Below are positions 1 to 9,721 of a stretch of 64,000 nucleotides of DNA, one piece after another. The notes under the pieces were generated by a model, which made no database searches, was not told the DNA's origin, and saw nothing but the letters and a program-made list of their open reading frames with translations. The position numbers and the translations under genes are program-made. This DNA is from CAJXQU01 sp965223825 (GTDB lineage: Bacteria; Pseudomonadota; Gammaproteobacteria; CAJXQU01). How positions within the stretch are numbered: position 1 is the stretch's first letter; each line of letters starts with the position of its first letter. The stretch lies in the NCBI GenBank assembly GCA_965223825.1, contig OZ245018.1, forward strand, positions 1,054,001-1,118,000. The letters are read 5' to 3'.

Positions 1-347
1 AGTGTTTTAAATTCAAAACCACGAATGGAAAATTCATTATCTCGCCCGTCGCCAGTGCCAACATACACAAGGTTAGGTGAGTAACTGACGATCTCTTCAA
101 TAGAGGTGGCTTGGATATCGTCAATTAATTTTCGATTAAAAACCTGAACGGATCGCGGCATTTCATCCACACTGAGTTGTGAACGTGAAATGGTGGCCGA
201 TTTCGAGGTTTTGTAAGACGAGTCTTCGTTCTCGCTGATAACGGTAATTTCTTCAAGATTTTTTATTTCCTCTGCATGAACAGAAGGCATCATGATTAAG
301 CCGACATTGATTAGTACTGACAAGGACGATAATAAAGAATTAGACAT
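1..347 (-). CDS. TonB-dependent receptor, N-terminal part (runs off the left edge)
   Basis: The reverse strand is open from an ATG at 347-345 to the window edge, about 115 codons. It begins with a signal peptide ending near VHA, then a TonB-box-like EITVI and a plug domain (SRSQLSVDEMPRSVQVFNR, later SIRGFEF). This pattern is typical of outer-membrane TonB-dependent siderophore receptors, in which the plug closes the barrel and the TonB box couples to the inner-membrane motor. The barrel lies outside the window, so the ligand cannot be named. A Fur-box-like run of hexamers just upstream (371-394) supports iron control. It has the same orientation as the next receptor gene, separated by 288 bp. 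Confidence 0.85.
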   Translation of the reverse strand, partial: MSNSLLSSLSVLINVGLIMMPSVHAEEIKNLEEITVISENEDSSYKTSKSATISRSQLSVDEMPRSVQVFNRKLIDDIQATSIEEIVSYSPNLVYVGTGDGRDNEFSIRGFEFKT

Positions 348-370
348 TTTCCCCCCGGGGCGCTTTTTAT

Positions 371-394
371 GCAAATGCTAATGCAAATGATAAC
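371..394 (-). promoter_or_regulatory. Fur-box-like hexamer array
   Basis: Four consecutive hexamers, GCAAAT GCTAAT GCAAAT GATAAC, resemble the GATAAT units of a Fur operator. They lie 24-47 bp upstream of the receptor start codon at 347. Two of the four hexamers match at 5 of 6 positions and the other two at 4 of 6. Function is inferred from the sequence and the gene type. Confidence 0.45.
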
Positions 395-568
395 CAATAT
401 CAATAAAAGGCTTGTTGTGGTGAATTATTCACTAAAAGACCAATGGATATGTGGTAGCGATGAAGATCTAGGGATTTTGTCGTTCTCGAATCGACTGGAA
501 CAAGCAGCAACGTGGGATTAGAAAATCAGTAGACGAGGTATTAAGGAAAAGTGCTGTAATACGGAGAG

Positions 569-620
569 AAGAGGATAGTTTCTGAATTTTTGAGTACAAA
601 AAATTAAAAACTATCCTCTT
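569..620. terminator. 13-bp inverted repeat downstream of the second receptor gene
   Basis: Arms 569-581 (AAGAGGATAGTTT) and 608-620 are perfect reverse complements around a 26-nt AT-rich loop, directly after the receptor stop codon at 636. The position suits a transcript-ending hairpin, but no T-run follows the second arm on the minus strand. It may instead be an mRNA 3' stabilising structure. Confidence 0.4.
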
Positions 621-635
621 TGGTCAGGCAGTGTC

Positions 636-2774
636 CTACCAGTTGATCGTTGCAACCAGCCCGACAACGCGTGGATCGCCGTATATGGCGTTGCCATAGT
701 TACTCGTTGAGTTGAAACGCTCTATACGATACTCCTTGTCGAGAAGGTTATTTGCAAAGAGGTAGACTCCCCATTGATCTTGCTCATAGCCGACCTTTAC
801 GTTGACGAGTGTGTAGGCGTCAAGTTCTGTATCTGCAATACCAAGTCGATCTGCTCCTTTGCTAGCGTAGGAGAGGTTGCCGTTTGCAAACCATCCGTTT
901 GAGAAGCGATACGTACTTGCGACGTTGGCTGTCCAGTCTCGTGCAAACTGAAATTCCTGTCCTGAATAATCAATGCCATTACTGGTAAATTCATCAAACT
1001 CGGTCTTCGCGTAACCAATTCCGCCCAATAGGGTCCAATTTGGGTTGAGGGTGTAGTGAGTTTCAAGTTCGAAACCATAAATATGCGACTGACCTGCGTT
1101 CTCAATAGTTTGATCGAGTGGATGAATCGCACCGGCTGAAGCAATAGTGACTTGTTGATCTTTCCAGTCTGTATAAAACACATTCGCATTGATCAACAGT
1201 TGTTCGTCGAATAATTGTGCTCGAAGAGAACCTTCGTAATGTGTTGTAAATTCTTCATCATACGCACTGACCTGACCCCGAATTGGGTTGGTTGAAACGC
1301 CGCCAGGACGATAGCCGCGTTGAACCACGAAGCCCGTTGATAAGGTATCAGACCAGAGGTAATTTAAGCCTAATTTGGGCAGTAGGTTAAATGAGCTTTT
1401 GTCACCTTCAGAAAGGCCAGGCCCGATTAAACCCGCGAGCCCTGCATCAATGGTTGGATCATAAAATCCATAAGAAATGGCACGTGCGATCGTGGTGGAT
1501 ACATCACTCTCACGTTTTTCGTGATCAGCACGTAATCCTGCTAGTAAGATGAGTTTGTCTGTCAGCTTAAAATCCACATCGGCAAATAGTGCAGCCGTTG
1601 TGAACTCTTCTTCCGTTGATACGCCTGAATTTAACAGGAGTGGAAATGGTATTCCTGGGAAGCCCAAGCTGACGTTGTTAGTGAAATATTGATCATCCAG
1701 CTTTCCCTTCGCAAAATACAAGCCCACTACTGAGCGGATGCGGTTTGCCTCATAACGTATAAGCAATTCCTGATTAAAATTGTATTCGTCCGTTTGCTGT
1801 TCCAGCAATGCATCTCCGGGACTGCCATCAAAATCAGTATTACGGGCGAAATCACTATTCACATAGCCAGTATTGGATTCAAAGCTAAGGGTATCACTTA
1901 ACGGTTGTGTGTATTTGATTGAGACGGTGTTGTTATCAGTTTCCCATTCACTTGGAAAGTTTAAACGGCTCTTCCGGCCATTTTGTCGATCATCGACAGC
2001 TGCATCGCCATCTTCACGGTAGTTATTGTGACTGAGCGTCAGCAATAGTTCACCGTCGTTCGGTGTAAGGTACAAAAATTTTCCGCGCAGGTTCGTATTT
2101 TTGTCTTGATTAAAATCATCAACGCCAAAGAAATCATTTTCTACAAAATTCTCGCTCGCTTGAAAATCAGCTGTTAACCGATACGCGAAATTGTCTGTTA
2201 ATGGGCCCGTTTGCATGATTGACGTTTGTGTTGTCATGTACTCACCAAAACTCAATCTTGCTGCCCCGTTACTATCAAACTCAGGATCTTTTGTGTGAAT
2301 GACAATTTGCCCAGCCAGTGAGTTACGACCAGAGGTCGTGGATTGTGGGCCACGAAGTATTTCAATTCGGTCAACATCCCATGTGGATAAAGCGTTATTT
2401 TGAATGCTACGCGCTGTCTGCAGACCGTTGTCAATATAAATACCAATCGTTCCCGCGCCGTTATCAGCATTTGTTGGTCCGCTGTTTGCGATACCTCGAA
2501 TAGAGAGGCTATTAAAGCCACTGGTATTACTGACGTTTGGGGTGGCTTCGACGACATCGTAGAGGTCGTCCATATGTGTGCCGTCGTTTATTTCTTCGCT
2601 GTCGACAATATGTACACTGGAAACGGTTTCGAGTTGCGTACGTTCGAGTTTTTGTCCAGTGACGATAACGGAGCTGAGTTTTTTGATGCCGTCCGGCTCA
2701 CTGTCTTCAGCAATAACAGCAGAGTGGGAGAGGGAAAGACTGACCAACCCTGTCAGTAAGAGTGGTGATTTCAT
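636..2774 (-). CDS. TonB-dependent outer-membrane receptor (iron/siderophore type)
   Basis: The 712-aa protein has a signal peptide (residues 1 to about 22, ending near IAE) and then a TonB-box region (SVIVTG). The plug domain follows, with VSSVHIVDSEEI, SIRGIAN and the plug-end motif VDRIEILRGPQST near residues 135-147. A long beta-barrel region ends in a terminal aromatic residue (TINW), as expected for outer-membrane assembly. The family imports ferric siderophores or similar ligands using TonB energy; the exact ligand is not readable here. A strong Fur palindrome lies 38-52 bp upstream (2812-2826), which supports iron repression. A second receptor lies downstream in the same direction. 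The ATG at 2774 is the first in frame and gives a complete signal peptide. Confidence 0.9.
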   Translation of the reverse strand: MKSPLLLTGLVSLSLSHSAVIAEDSEPDGIKKLSSVIVTGQKLERTQLETVSSVHIVDSEEINDGTHMDDLYDVVEATPNVSNTSGFNSLSIRGIANSGPTNADNGAGTIGIYIDNGLQTARSIQNNALSTWDVDRIEILRGPQSTTSGRNSLAGQIVIHTKDPEFDSNGAARLSFGEYMTTQTSIMQTGPLTDNFAYRLTADFQASENFVENDFFGVDDFNQDKNTNLRGKFLYLTPNDGELLLTLSHNNYREDGDAAVDDRQNGRKSRLNFPSEWETDNNTVSIKYTQPLSDTLSFESNTGYVNSDFARNTDFDGSPGDALLEQQTDEYNFNQELLIRYEANRIRSVVGLYFAKGKLDDQYFTNNVSLGFPGIPFPLLLNSGVSTEEEFTTAALFADVDFKLTDKLILLAGLRADHEKRESDVSTTIARAISYGFYDPTIDAGLAGLIGPGLSEGDKSSFNLLPKLGLNYLWSDTLSTGFVVQRGYRPGGVSTNPIRGQVSAYDEEFTTHYEGSLRAQLFDEQLLINANVFYTDWKDQQVTIASAGAIHPLDQTIENAGQSHIYGFELETHYTLNPNWTLLGGIGYAKTEFDEFTSNGIDYSGQEFQFARDWTANVASTYRFSNGWFANGNLSYASKGADRLGIADTELDAYTLVNVKVGYEQDQWGVYLFANNLLDKEYRIERFNSTSNYGNAIYGDPRVVGLVATINW

Positions 2775-2811
2775 GATGATGATCCTTTCTAATTACAATT
2801 CGTATTGTTAA

Positions 2812-2826
2812 TGATAACGATTCTCA
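2812..2826 (-). promoter_or_regulatory. Fur box (7-1-7 palindrome)
   Basis: TGATAACGATTCTCA matches the Fur 7-1-7 consensus TGATAAT-N-ATTATCA at 12 of 14 positions. It lies just upstream of the TonB-dependent receptor start at 2774. Iron-loaded Fur bound here would block receptor transcription. The flanking bases (AA before, TTGA after) add further AT-rich similarity. Confidence 0.75.
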
Positions 2827-3293
2827 TTGATCTTATTACTAAGCGAAAGGTCAAGCAATAGCAGGTGTTAGAAAAAAAACGAAACGCTAAGATAAAGGTT
2901 AAAAAAACGTTAGGTGCGGTTGGTATTCAACCTTTTAATGCTGAAGTTAGAAGTTTTTGAGGAGGGGGAATTTGTTTCTGAAAGTGCTTCTGATCCGGAA
3001 TTTACTCGCTTGCCCTTTAGTTGTTCCATTTCGGGTTTAAAGCGTAATCGCTAAAAACTTTGGAGTTTTGAATTTACTTGTCGAATTCCATCAGAGCATA
3101 AACTGGAATTTTTGGTTTAACGATTTCGATAGCTATTTTTCGAGGCATTTCCAATATTTACAATCGCCACATTGAGACAACGAGAAAATAACATCCTCAA
3201 TGGATCAAACGGGCCGGCTAATGCCCTTATATAAAATCCACTGATTAACGCGATGAAGCTAGTGAGTTTGTAGTCAGTTCAATTCAGAGGCTT
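2827..3293. other. Intergenic stretch without a recognisable gene
   Basis: These 467 bases lie between the Fur box and the terminator of the transglutaminase-like gene. The longest candidate is a 38-codon ATG ORF at 2938-3054 on the plus strand, without a ribosome binding site or recognisable family. No RNA gene, repeat or insertion sequence was recognised. Confidence 0.5.
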
Positions 3294-3323
3294 ATAAAAA
3301 AATACCGCGTTAACGCGGTATTT
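3294..3323 (-). terminator. Rho-independent terminator of the transglutaminase-like gene
   Basis: A perfect palindrome with arms AAATACCGCG and CGCGGTATTT around TTAA (3300-3323) is followed on the minus strand by a run of seven T. It lies about 45 bp past the stop codon at 3367, the right place and orientation for the leftward gene. Confidence 0.85.
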
Positions 3324-3366
3324 AATTCAAACATAATTCTTGTTGTTAGTGATTAATTCACTTTTT

Positions 3367-4200
3367 CTACGCTGTTGAAATTGCGTTGTCGTCAGGATCC
3401 AGGTTTTGCGTTGGGTCTGTAGAGACAGCGCTAACCATCATTGACTGTAATGTGGCTTGCCCCACAATACTGGCAAAGGATGTATCCGCCGCATCTTTGC
3501 CGACGCCGATTCTGACAAGGCCGCTCACTGGAGCCATCTTTGTTGCATCAAATAGGTACCATTGTTGGCCTAAATATGCTTCAAAAAAACCATGAAAGTC
3601 AGGCGGCTGAAGATTAACAGCATAGCCAGAGACATAACGTGCCGGTATACCTAGTGCTCGGCAGAGTGTGATACTTACGTGAGCAAAATCACGACAAACG
3701 CCTTCACGTTGAAGTAAAACATCGCAGGCGCTAGATGAGGCATCTGTACTGCCCGAGACATAATCAATATTTTGATTAACCCAAGTACAAATGGCCTCAA
3801 CTCTGGAGTAACCCGCTGGCGTTTGGCCAAATATTTTCCAAGCAAAATTACCGAGGCGATCAGACTCACAATACCGGCTGGGGTTAAGGTAAGGCAAAAC
3901 CTCCACCGGTAAATGCGCATGCATTACCTCGACTAACTCATTTGCTTGTTCAACACCGGGTATGAGCTTAACGCTAGCCCGGTATTGAAGTTTTAATTCA
4001 CCGGGCTGTGCGTTAAGACGAATACCCCGCGATCCATTCGTATTCAAACTACACCATTCATAGTTGTCGTTAGGAGAAACCACTAAGTTTTCATTCGACG
4101 TGAATTGATGTTCCGTGTATGCGGAAGCAATGTTGAAGACAAAACTGGTTGGTGTTAACACGCTGTAAACAAGTTCTGACTGTATTTGTATATTGTGCAT
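3367..4200 (-). CDS. Transglutaminase-like (cysteine peptidase fold) protein
   Basis: The 277-aa protein has an N-terminal transglutaminase-associated domain (about residues 1-100) and a transglutaminase-like core. The catalytic triad is readable: Cys169 in GVCRDFAH, His203 in FHGFFEAY and Asp218 in LFDATKMAP. There is no signal peptide, so it is probably cytoplasmic. In this superfamily the core acts as an amide hydrolase, peptidase or transamidase. Bacterial homologues are common near circularly permuted ATP-grasp genes, but no such partner is present here. It appears to be monocistronic and ends at a strong terminator (3294-3323). The substrate is unknown. Confidence 0.8.
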   Translation of the reverse strand: MHNIQIQSELVYSVLTPTSFVFNIASAYTEHQFTSNENLVVSPNDNYEWCSLNTNGSRGIRLNAQPGELKLQYRASVKLIPGVEQANELVEVMHAHLPVEVLPYLNPSRYCESDRLGNFAWKIFGQTPAGYSRVEAICTWVNQNIDYVSGSTDASSSACDVLLQREGVCRDFAHVSITLCRALGIPARYVSGYAVNLQPPDFHGFFEAYLGQQWYLFDATKMAPVSGLVRIGVGKDAADTSFASIVGQATLQSMMVSAVSTDPTQNLDPDDNAISTA

Positions 4201-4382
4201 ACGGACGATACTACCCCTGTTTATATTGACTGTTCTTAAGATTGCACCTGTACATAACTACCCGTGTAGACTACCGATAAGCCCAGCAATATAGATAAGT
4301 TATGTGTCAATGTTACAGGGGCTGCAATGAATCGCATGTAGGACATTTACTGATCGTATCAGTGTTGTTAGCTGACAGAGAC

Positions 4383-4709
4383 TTAACCAGCCATATCCTT
4401 TGCGGTTTTAAGCAAACGTGCTTTTAGAACCGTTTTTGCTGGTTTAGCTGCAATTTTAACTTCCTCACCAGTGCGAGGATTGCGACCCATACGTGCTTTA
4501 GTGGGTGGACGTTTGTGTTTATATAACTTTACGCCGAGCCCTGGAATAGTAAATTCACCAACAGAACGGGGTTTAATGTTTCGTTCCATTTGAATTTTCA
4601 AGCCCTCTAATACCAGTTTTACATCCTTTTTTGATAACCCTGTATTTTCTGCGATATCTGTAATGATTTGTGTTGCAGTTTGCTTTTCTCTAATGGCAGT
4701 AAGTTTCAT
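4383..4709 (-). CDS. HU-family DNA-binding protein
   Basis: The 108-aa basic protein has the HU/IHF fold pattern. Two N-terminal helices (residues about 10-48, with ENTGLSKKDVKLVLEGL) precede a beta-arm with KARMGRNPRTGEEVKI near residues 72-87 and a basic C-terminal helix. It is somewhat longer than the classical 90-aa HU. Such proteins bend or wrap DNA. It is transcribed away from the cas operon, which starts 1.1 kb to the right. Whether it has anything to do with CRISPR is unknown. The start is the first ATG of the frame. Confidence 0.85.
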   Translation of the reverse strand: MKLTAIREKQTATQIITDIAENTGLSKKDVKLVLEGLKIQMERNIKPRSVGEFTIPGLGVKLYKHKRPPTKARMGRNPRTGEEVKIAAKPAKTVLKARLLKTAKDMAG

Positions 4710-5807
4710 AAGACGCTCATATTAGTTAGTAGATTTTATGCTGTGATAATAGTCAATGGTTGAAGCATCCAAAACCACAAATTGATCAGGCTGTGGGTTG
4801 AGGGTGCCTCAAAACCAAGCGTTATAATACCAAAACTATTAAGTATGCAACGTAGTGTCGTGTGTTTTTTAAGTACTAAATCGCAAAAAAATTAAATAAA
4901 CAGCGGGAATTTGGTTTATCAACACCCGATAAACAGAGAGAGGCAGATTGTTCGGCATTATGCCCTTGCTGGACAGTGCAGCTGCAAGGAAAGTCCAAAC
5001 GACATATTTGTTGACTTGATCACGCCGATTGAGGGTTGAGTGTTTGTTCAGAAAGGTGGTGTACTTTGTCTGAGCTTGTAATTAACTTTGCATCTTGGTT
5101 TAGAATCTTTTTCTAAAAATTTGGCTCGTTGCAATTTCTGATTTAAATGTAAGTGATCCCGATATTGTTACGTAACTTATTCCTTCTTAACCTGAAAAAA
5201 CAAGTGTGACTGCATTGACCCACTTTGTGATGCTTAAAATACAAACCCTCTGAAAGCTCCGTCATTGAAGTAACAGAATATCATTTCTCAATGACTCGCT
5301 CAGCATTCTTATTTTCTAATTTCGGAAGCAGTTAAATTGCTCATTGTTATTCTTTTAATATGCCACTTATCTATATAAGTACTCATTATTTGAGACTTAT
5401 AAGTCCTAAGTTGGGAGAATCGATTTAACTTGAGGTATATAAAAATATCCCAATTAAACTTAGTGAAATTTTCCCGCAGTTACGGCGATTTATCCAAGTA
5501 TTACATTCCTATCTTGACTCCCTCTATTCGATAATCAAAAGTGAACCATGCGATTTAATCTGGATTTTCGGAAGGACGATGCATTCCGTCTACGGAAATG
5601 TCTTACTGAATAAGATGAGCTTGAGATTTTCACAACACAACTGGTGTAACTTCGCACGTCAAATCGTATACCCAAATATTTTGCACTTGTATTCGTAACG
5701 CTGAATTTTCAACAACCACATGAATCTTTTATTTAATAGAGGTAAAGAAATCATTATTAAATGCGTAATTGACGTTTAAAAGCTATTTTCTCGAATAGGG
5801 GGGGGAG
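4710..5807. other. Gene-free upstream region of the cas operon
   Basis: About 1.1 kb without a credible coding region on either strand. The only notable string is AAGGAAAGTCC at 4986-4996, which matches the conserved region I of RNase P RNA. The rest of that RNA could not be found, so no RNA gene is called. The last bases before cas1 contain a G-rich ribosome binding site (5799-5807) and a possible -35 TTGACG at 5769-5774 without a good -10. The region may be a decayed remnant left when the cas locus arrived. Confidence 0.4.
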
Positions 5808-6767
5808 ATGGAAAACCTAACGGATCTCAAAGCAATACTTCATTCTAAACGCGCGAATATTTATTACTTGGAAAAGTGCCGCGTTATGCAAAAAGATGGA
5901 CGCGTGCTTTACTTGACAGAAGCAAAGAATGAAAACCAGTACTGGAATATACCAATAGCCAACACGACTTGTCTTTTATTAGGGACAGGGACATCCATCA
6001 CACAAGCCGCCATGCGCATGTTAGCTTCCGCAGGCGTACTCGTCGGATTTTGTGGCGGTGGTGGGACGCCACTTTTGATGGCGAATGAGATCGAATGGCT
6101 TACCCCGCAAAGTGAATACCGTCCCACAGAATACATGCAAGGCTGGATGCAGTTCTGGTTTGATGAGAACAAGCGGCTTGAAGTCGCCCGCGAATTTCAA
6201 GAAGCTAGGATTACCTACCTGAAAAAAGTATGGAGCCATGATCGCGATCTTATCGCAGAAGGTTTCCATGCGGAAAATGAAGCAATCTCGCGTGCGTTAG
6301 AGACATTCACAAATAAAATACAACACGCACCCAAAGTCAGTGACCTCCTTCAAACGGAAGCCCAACTCACCAAAAAGCTATATAAAATCGCGGCCAATCA
6401 CACACAGTATGGTGACTTTGTTCGTGAACGCGAATCCGTTGATGTGGCGAATGCCTTTCTCAACCATGGTAATTATCTCGCTTATGGACTAGCCGCGACG
6501 ACATTATGGGTATTAGGCATACCTCATGGCTTCGCTGTCATGCATGGAAAAACTCGTCGTGGGGCTTTGGTTTTTGATATCGCCGATCTAATAAAAGATG
6601 CGCTTATTCTGCCTTGGGCATTTATCTGTGCGAAAGAAAATGCCACTGAGCAGGAGTTTCGACAACAGTGTTTGAGAGCATTTACTGATCATAAAGCGTT
6701 GGAATATATGTTTAATCAGGTCAAAAATATTGCACTTAAAACCGACTGGGAGATGAAAACAACATGA
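5808..6767 (+). CDS. cas1: CRISPR-associated endonuclease Cas1 (type I-F)
   Basis: The 319-aa protein is the integrase that inserts new spacers at the leader end of the array. Catalytic metal ligands of the family are visible: Glu184 in LLQTEAQLTKKLYK, His246 in AVMHGKTRRGALVFDIADL, and Asp257/Asp260 in the same segment. The N-terminal beta domain includes LLLGTGTSITQAAMRML and VGFCGGGGTP, typical of Cas1f. It is the first gene of the operon, with a G-rich ribosome binding site directly before the ATG, and its stop overlaps the cas2-3 start by four bases (ATGA). In type I-F, Cas1 forms a complex with Cas2-3, consistent with this tight coupling. Length and active site suggest an intact enzyme. 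Confidence 0.97.
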   Translation: MENLTDLKAILHSKRANIYYLEKCRVMQKDGRVLYLTEAKNENQYWNIPIANTTCLLLGTGTSITQAAMRMLASAGVLVGFCGGGGTPLLMANEIEWLTPQSEYRPTEYMQGWMQFWFDENKRLEVAREFQEARITYLKKVWSHDRDLIAEGFHAENEAISRALETFTNKIQHAPKVSDLLQTEAQLTKKLYKIAANHTQYGDFVRERESVDVANAFLNHGNYLAYGLAATTLWVLGIPHGFAVMHGKTRRGALVFDIADLIKDALILPWAFICAKENATEQEFRQQCLRAFTDHKALEYMFNQVKNIALKTDWEMKTT

Positions 6768-9718
6768 TGGTTACATTCGTCTCCCAGTGTGAGAAAAAAG
6801 CGCTAAACCGGACCCGAAGAGTGCTGGATGCTTTCGGTGATCGAATCGGTGATAACACCTGGCAGACGGTAATTACACAGGAGGGTTTATTGGCCGTGAA
6901 AAAACTCCTGCGGAAGACAGCCAGTAAAAATACGGCGGTGAGTTGTCATTGGATTCGGAGCAGGGCTAGAAGTGAATTGGTTTGGATCGTGGGCAGCAGA
7001 GATAAATTCAATGGCAATGGAATAGTGCCGGTCAACACAACTCAAAAAGAGGTACCAATGGATATAGCGAAAGATAAACCTATAGCTGGAGTTGAATATG
7101 CTAATACACATTATCAACGGCTTGATCACCATTTATTTGCAGTTGGCTATGTTGCTGAATTTCTTTACTCTCGTTATTACCCTGATAAATCAACACTAGC
7201 GGAAGCTGCATTTATTGCTGGATGTTTGCACGACATTGGAAAGATTGATCCAAAGTTTCAGGAGTGGGCAACCAAAGATAAAAACAAATCCTTTATTGCA
7301 GAAGATGGGCAGCATATCGATGAGCCAAAATTTAGTTTTGAGAAACACCCTCGTCATAATGAGATCTCATTAGCAATTTATTATTTATTAGATGACAGCA
7401 GCCTTAGATCAATTAATGGCGAAAATAAAAAACGTATAAAACATGCAATTTATTGGCATCATGCTAAACCATTTCGCCCCAAGGGTGGCTTTGAAACGAT
7501 TGGAGAAATCTACAGTTTACTAAATAAGAATCTAAAGGGGGACGCATGGAATCTTGTTGTAAAAAAAGGTATGGATTTACTCTCGAGTGTTTCAATTCTT
7601 GATTCCGAGTATAGAGGCAGCGATGAAAGTAGGCTGAAACGATGTATTGTATCGTCAGCAGACACCGAAAAAGTGTGGGATGTCGAAGCTGTTCAGATAC
7701 CCAGGTATAAAGAATACGGGCTTGGTGATCAGTTGGGTGAGTTTAGGAGGCAGACAACCAGCAATGCTGTGAACAATCAATTGAGAGCCTGCTTGATAAC
7801 AGCAGACCGCTGGGTATCTAGTTTGCCCGCAAACGAGTTAGCCAATATTATAAAACAAAAAAGTCTAGTTGACTTTGTTAGAGAGAAAATTGAAAGCACT
7901 GGCCTAATAATCGATTCATCATTAGAAACACATATTGATGAGTGTTTGAGTGCCTTTCCAAATGATGATCGTAGTCAGAAACAATCTTCAGTAGCTAAAA
8001 AACTTTCAGAAAATATTGACCATGTTGGTGTGCTGGCAGGAGCAGCAGGTTGCGGAAAAACCAAGATCGCCTTGGAATGGGCGAAACTAAGGGGTGCTAA
8101 ACAAATTATATGGATATGCCCACGTGTTCAGATATGCCAAGGACTATTTGCAGATATAAGTAGTTCTGACAAGCCTTACCTTCCCAATGCAGACGTTGAA
8201 CTCCATACCGGCGAGTTCAAATGCATGAATAGCTATGCCAACGAAACAAATGAAAGCGACTATTTTAGTGGCGACGTCGTGATCACTACCATAGACCAAC
8301 TATTAAATACGATAGTCAGTCATACAAAGGCAGATAGGCTTCTTAATTATCTAAGCGCGCACGTAGTGTTTGATGAATACCATGAATATATCCACATGCC
8401 CGCATTCAATTTATTGTTCGCAGAAGTAGTGGAATCACGAAAAGGCTTGACCAACGGTTGTAACGCTTTACTAGTTTCAGCTACTCCGAATTACCTGTAT
8501 TTGGAGGAGATGCTGGGGTTGGATAGACAATATGATGTGTTGGAAATGTCATCGTTTAATCCTTGCAAATATCAATTTACGTTTTTGACCTACGACGAAA
8601 ATAAAGAAGATTGTAACAATCCTCTTTATCAGAAGCAGCCCAGTGGCACCTTTGTTATAAGCAACACGGCTATAACAGCGCAAAAAAGTTTTATCCAAAA
8701 TCAGCAGTCAGAAAATGCGATTCTTCTTCACTCAAAATACAAAAAAAGTGATAAAAAAACTTTGTTTAATGCAGTGTTCGATGCATTTCAACGTGATGGC
8801 ACACAACTTTATGATGTGTTGAGGAGTGGTCCAATAGTGCAAGCTTCACTCAATATCAGTAGTAAAAAATTGGTGTCTGAGGTTTGTAATGCTGAAAATA
8901 ATTTACAGCGTTTAGGACGATTAGATCGTTTTGGTGACAATGTGAAGGGGATTAACAATTATACAATTGCCATACCCACTACCCTAAACGATGGGCAGAG
9001 AAATGGAAGTGTTGCCCGTTTTATGAGTTCAACAAATGTTCTTTCGTCTGCACTTGCTTGGTACAGTTTTCTTAGAGAGACAAGTAATGATGGTGAGAAA
9101 CTGCTGACACTACCGGAAATATACAAAATTTACAGCAATTTTTATAAAGACCCCGTGTCAATAAAAGTCGTGGAACAAGATTTGATTGCGGCATTGAAGA
9201 AAAGCACGGAAATTATAGCAAATAAAGCTTCTGAGCCCAAAGTGGTGATCAAACCAAAACAAGGGCAGAAGCAGCGCGCAAAGATAAGTAAGAACTCGTT
9301 ACGTGGAGATAGTCGATTTGTGCAGATGGCGCTGTGTGATTTAGACGATTTTCCTCATGTTTCATTCCCTGAAGCATATGCGTATGAAATACCTACAGTT
9401 GAGTCCGAGATTATAGACAACCTAACAGCCTCTTGTGAGTCAATACAGGGGTATGGTGACAGTAGTAAAAACCTGTTGGCGCATATGCATAAAAAACATC
9501 ACAACATTATGGGTGGCAAAAAATCTTTTAAGGATTTTGTTCTTTTAAATGAAGCTGTCGATCCAGAACTTCCCATTTTTTTAAGTTACACCCCCAATGA
9601 CTTGCTTCCCGTTGGAGGAGAAAGTGAAAGGCACAGCGAAGCGGTTTATTACGGTATTTGTGAAAAACAGCCCGTAGGCGCAATTTCTATTAAGCAATTA
9701 ATCAATCAGAAGGATTAA
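6764..9718 (+). CDS. cas3: Cas2-3 fusion: adaptation subunit plus HD nuclease-helicase
   Basis: The 984-aa protein fuses Cas2 (residues about 1-95, with FVSQCEKKALNRTRRVLDAF and HWIRSR) to Cas3. The HD nuclease domain carries LDHHLF (about 120-124), HD156-157 in CLHDIGKID, and HAIYWHH near 227-233. The superfamily 2 helicase shows Walker A GAAGCGKT (426-433), motif II DEYH (537-540), SAT (572-574) and motif VI QRLGRLDR (715-722). This fusion is diagnostic of type I-F. It is recruited by the crRNA complex to unwind and degrade target DNA, and through Cas2 it joins Cas1 in spacer acquisition. DEYH replaces the commoner DEAH/DECH but keeps the acidic pair. All core motifs are present, so it is probably active. 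Confidence 0.97.
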   Translation: MMVTFVSQCEKKALNRTRRVLDAFGDRIGDNTWQTVITQEGLLAVKKLLRKTASKNTAVSCHWIRSRARSELVWIVGSRDKFNGNGIVPVNTTQKEVPMDIAKDKPIAGVEYANTHYQRLDHHLFAVGYVAEFLYSRYYPDKSTLAEAAFIAGCLHDIGKIDPKFQEWATKDKNKSFIAEDGQHIDEPKFSFEKHPRHNEISLAIYYLLDDSSLRSINGENKKRIKHAIYWHHAKPFRPKGGFETIGEIYSLLNKNLKGDAWNLVVKKGMDLLSSVSILDSEYRGSDESRLKRCIVSSADTEKVWDVEAVQIPRYKEYGLGDQLGEFRRQTTSNAVNNQLRACLITADRWVSSLPANELANIIKQKSLVDFVREKIESTGLIIDSSLETHIDECLSAFPNDDRSQKQSSVAKKLSENIDHVGVLAGAAGCGKTKIALEWAKLRGAKQIIWICPRVQICQGLFADISSSDKPYLPNADVELHTGEFKCMNSYANETNESDYFSGDVVITTIDQLLNTIVSHTKADRLLNYLSAHVVFDEYHEYIHMPAFNLLFAEVVESRKGLTNGCNALLVSATPNYLYLEEMLGLDRQYDVLEMSSFNPCKYQFTFLTYDENKEDCNNPLYQKQPSGTFVISNTAITAQKSFIQNQQSENAILLHSKYKKSDKKTLFNAVFDAFQRDGTQLYDVLRSGPIVQASLNISSKKLVSEVCNAENNLQRLGRLDRFGDNVKGINNYTIAIPTTLNDGQRNGSVARFMSSTNVLSSALAWYSFLRETSNDGEKLLTLPEIYKIYSNFYKDPVSIKVVEQDLIAALKKSTEIIANKASEPKVVIKPKQGQKQRAKISKNSLRGDSRFVQMALCDLDDFPHVSFPEAYAYEIPTVESEIIDNLTASCESIQGYGDSSKNLLAHMHKKHHNIMGGKKSFKDFVLLNEAVDPELPIFLSYTPNDLLPVGGESERHSEAVYYGICEKQPVGAISIKQLINQKD

Positions 9719-9721
9719 ATT

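Noticed and set aside
2938..3054. Small ORF of 38 codons between the receptor and transglutaminase-like genes
   Set aside because: No ribosome binding site, no recognisable family, and a length expected by chance.
4931..5060. Full RNase P RNA gene
   Set aside because: Only one conserved string is present; the other conserved regions and the pairing helices could not be traced.
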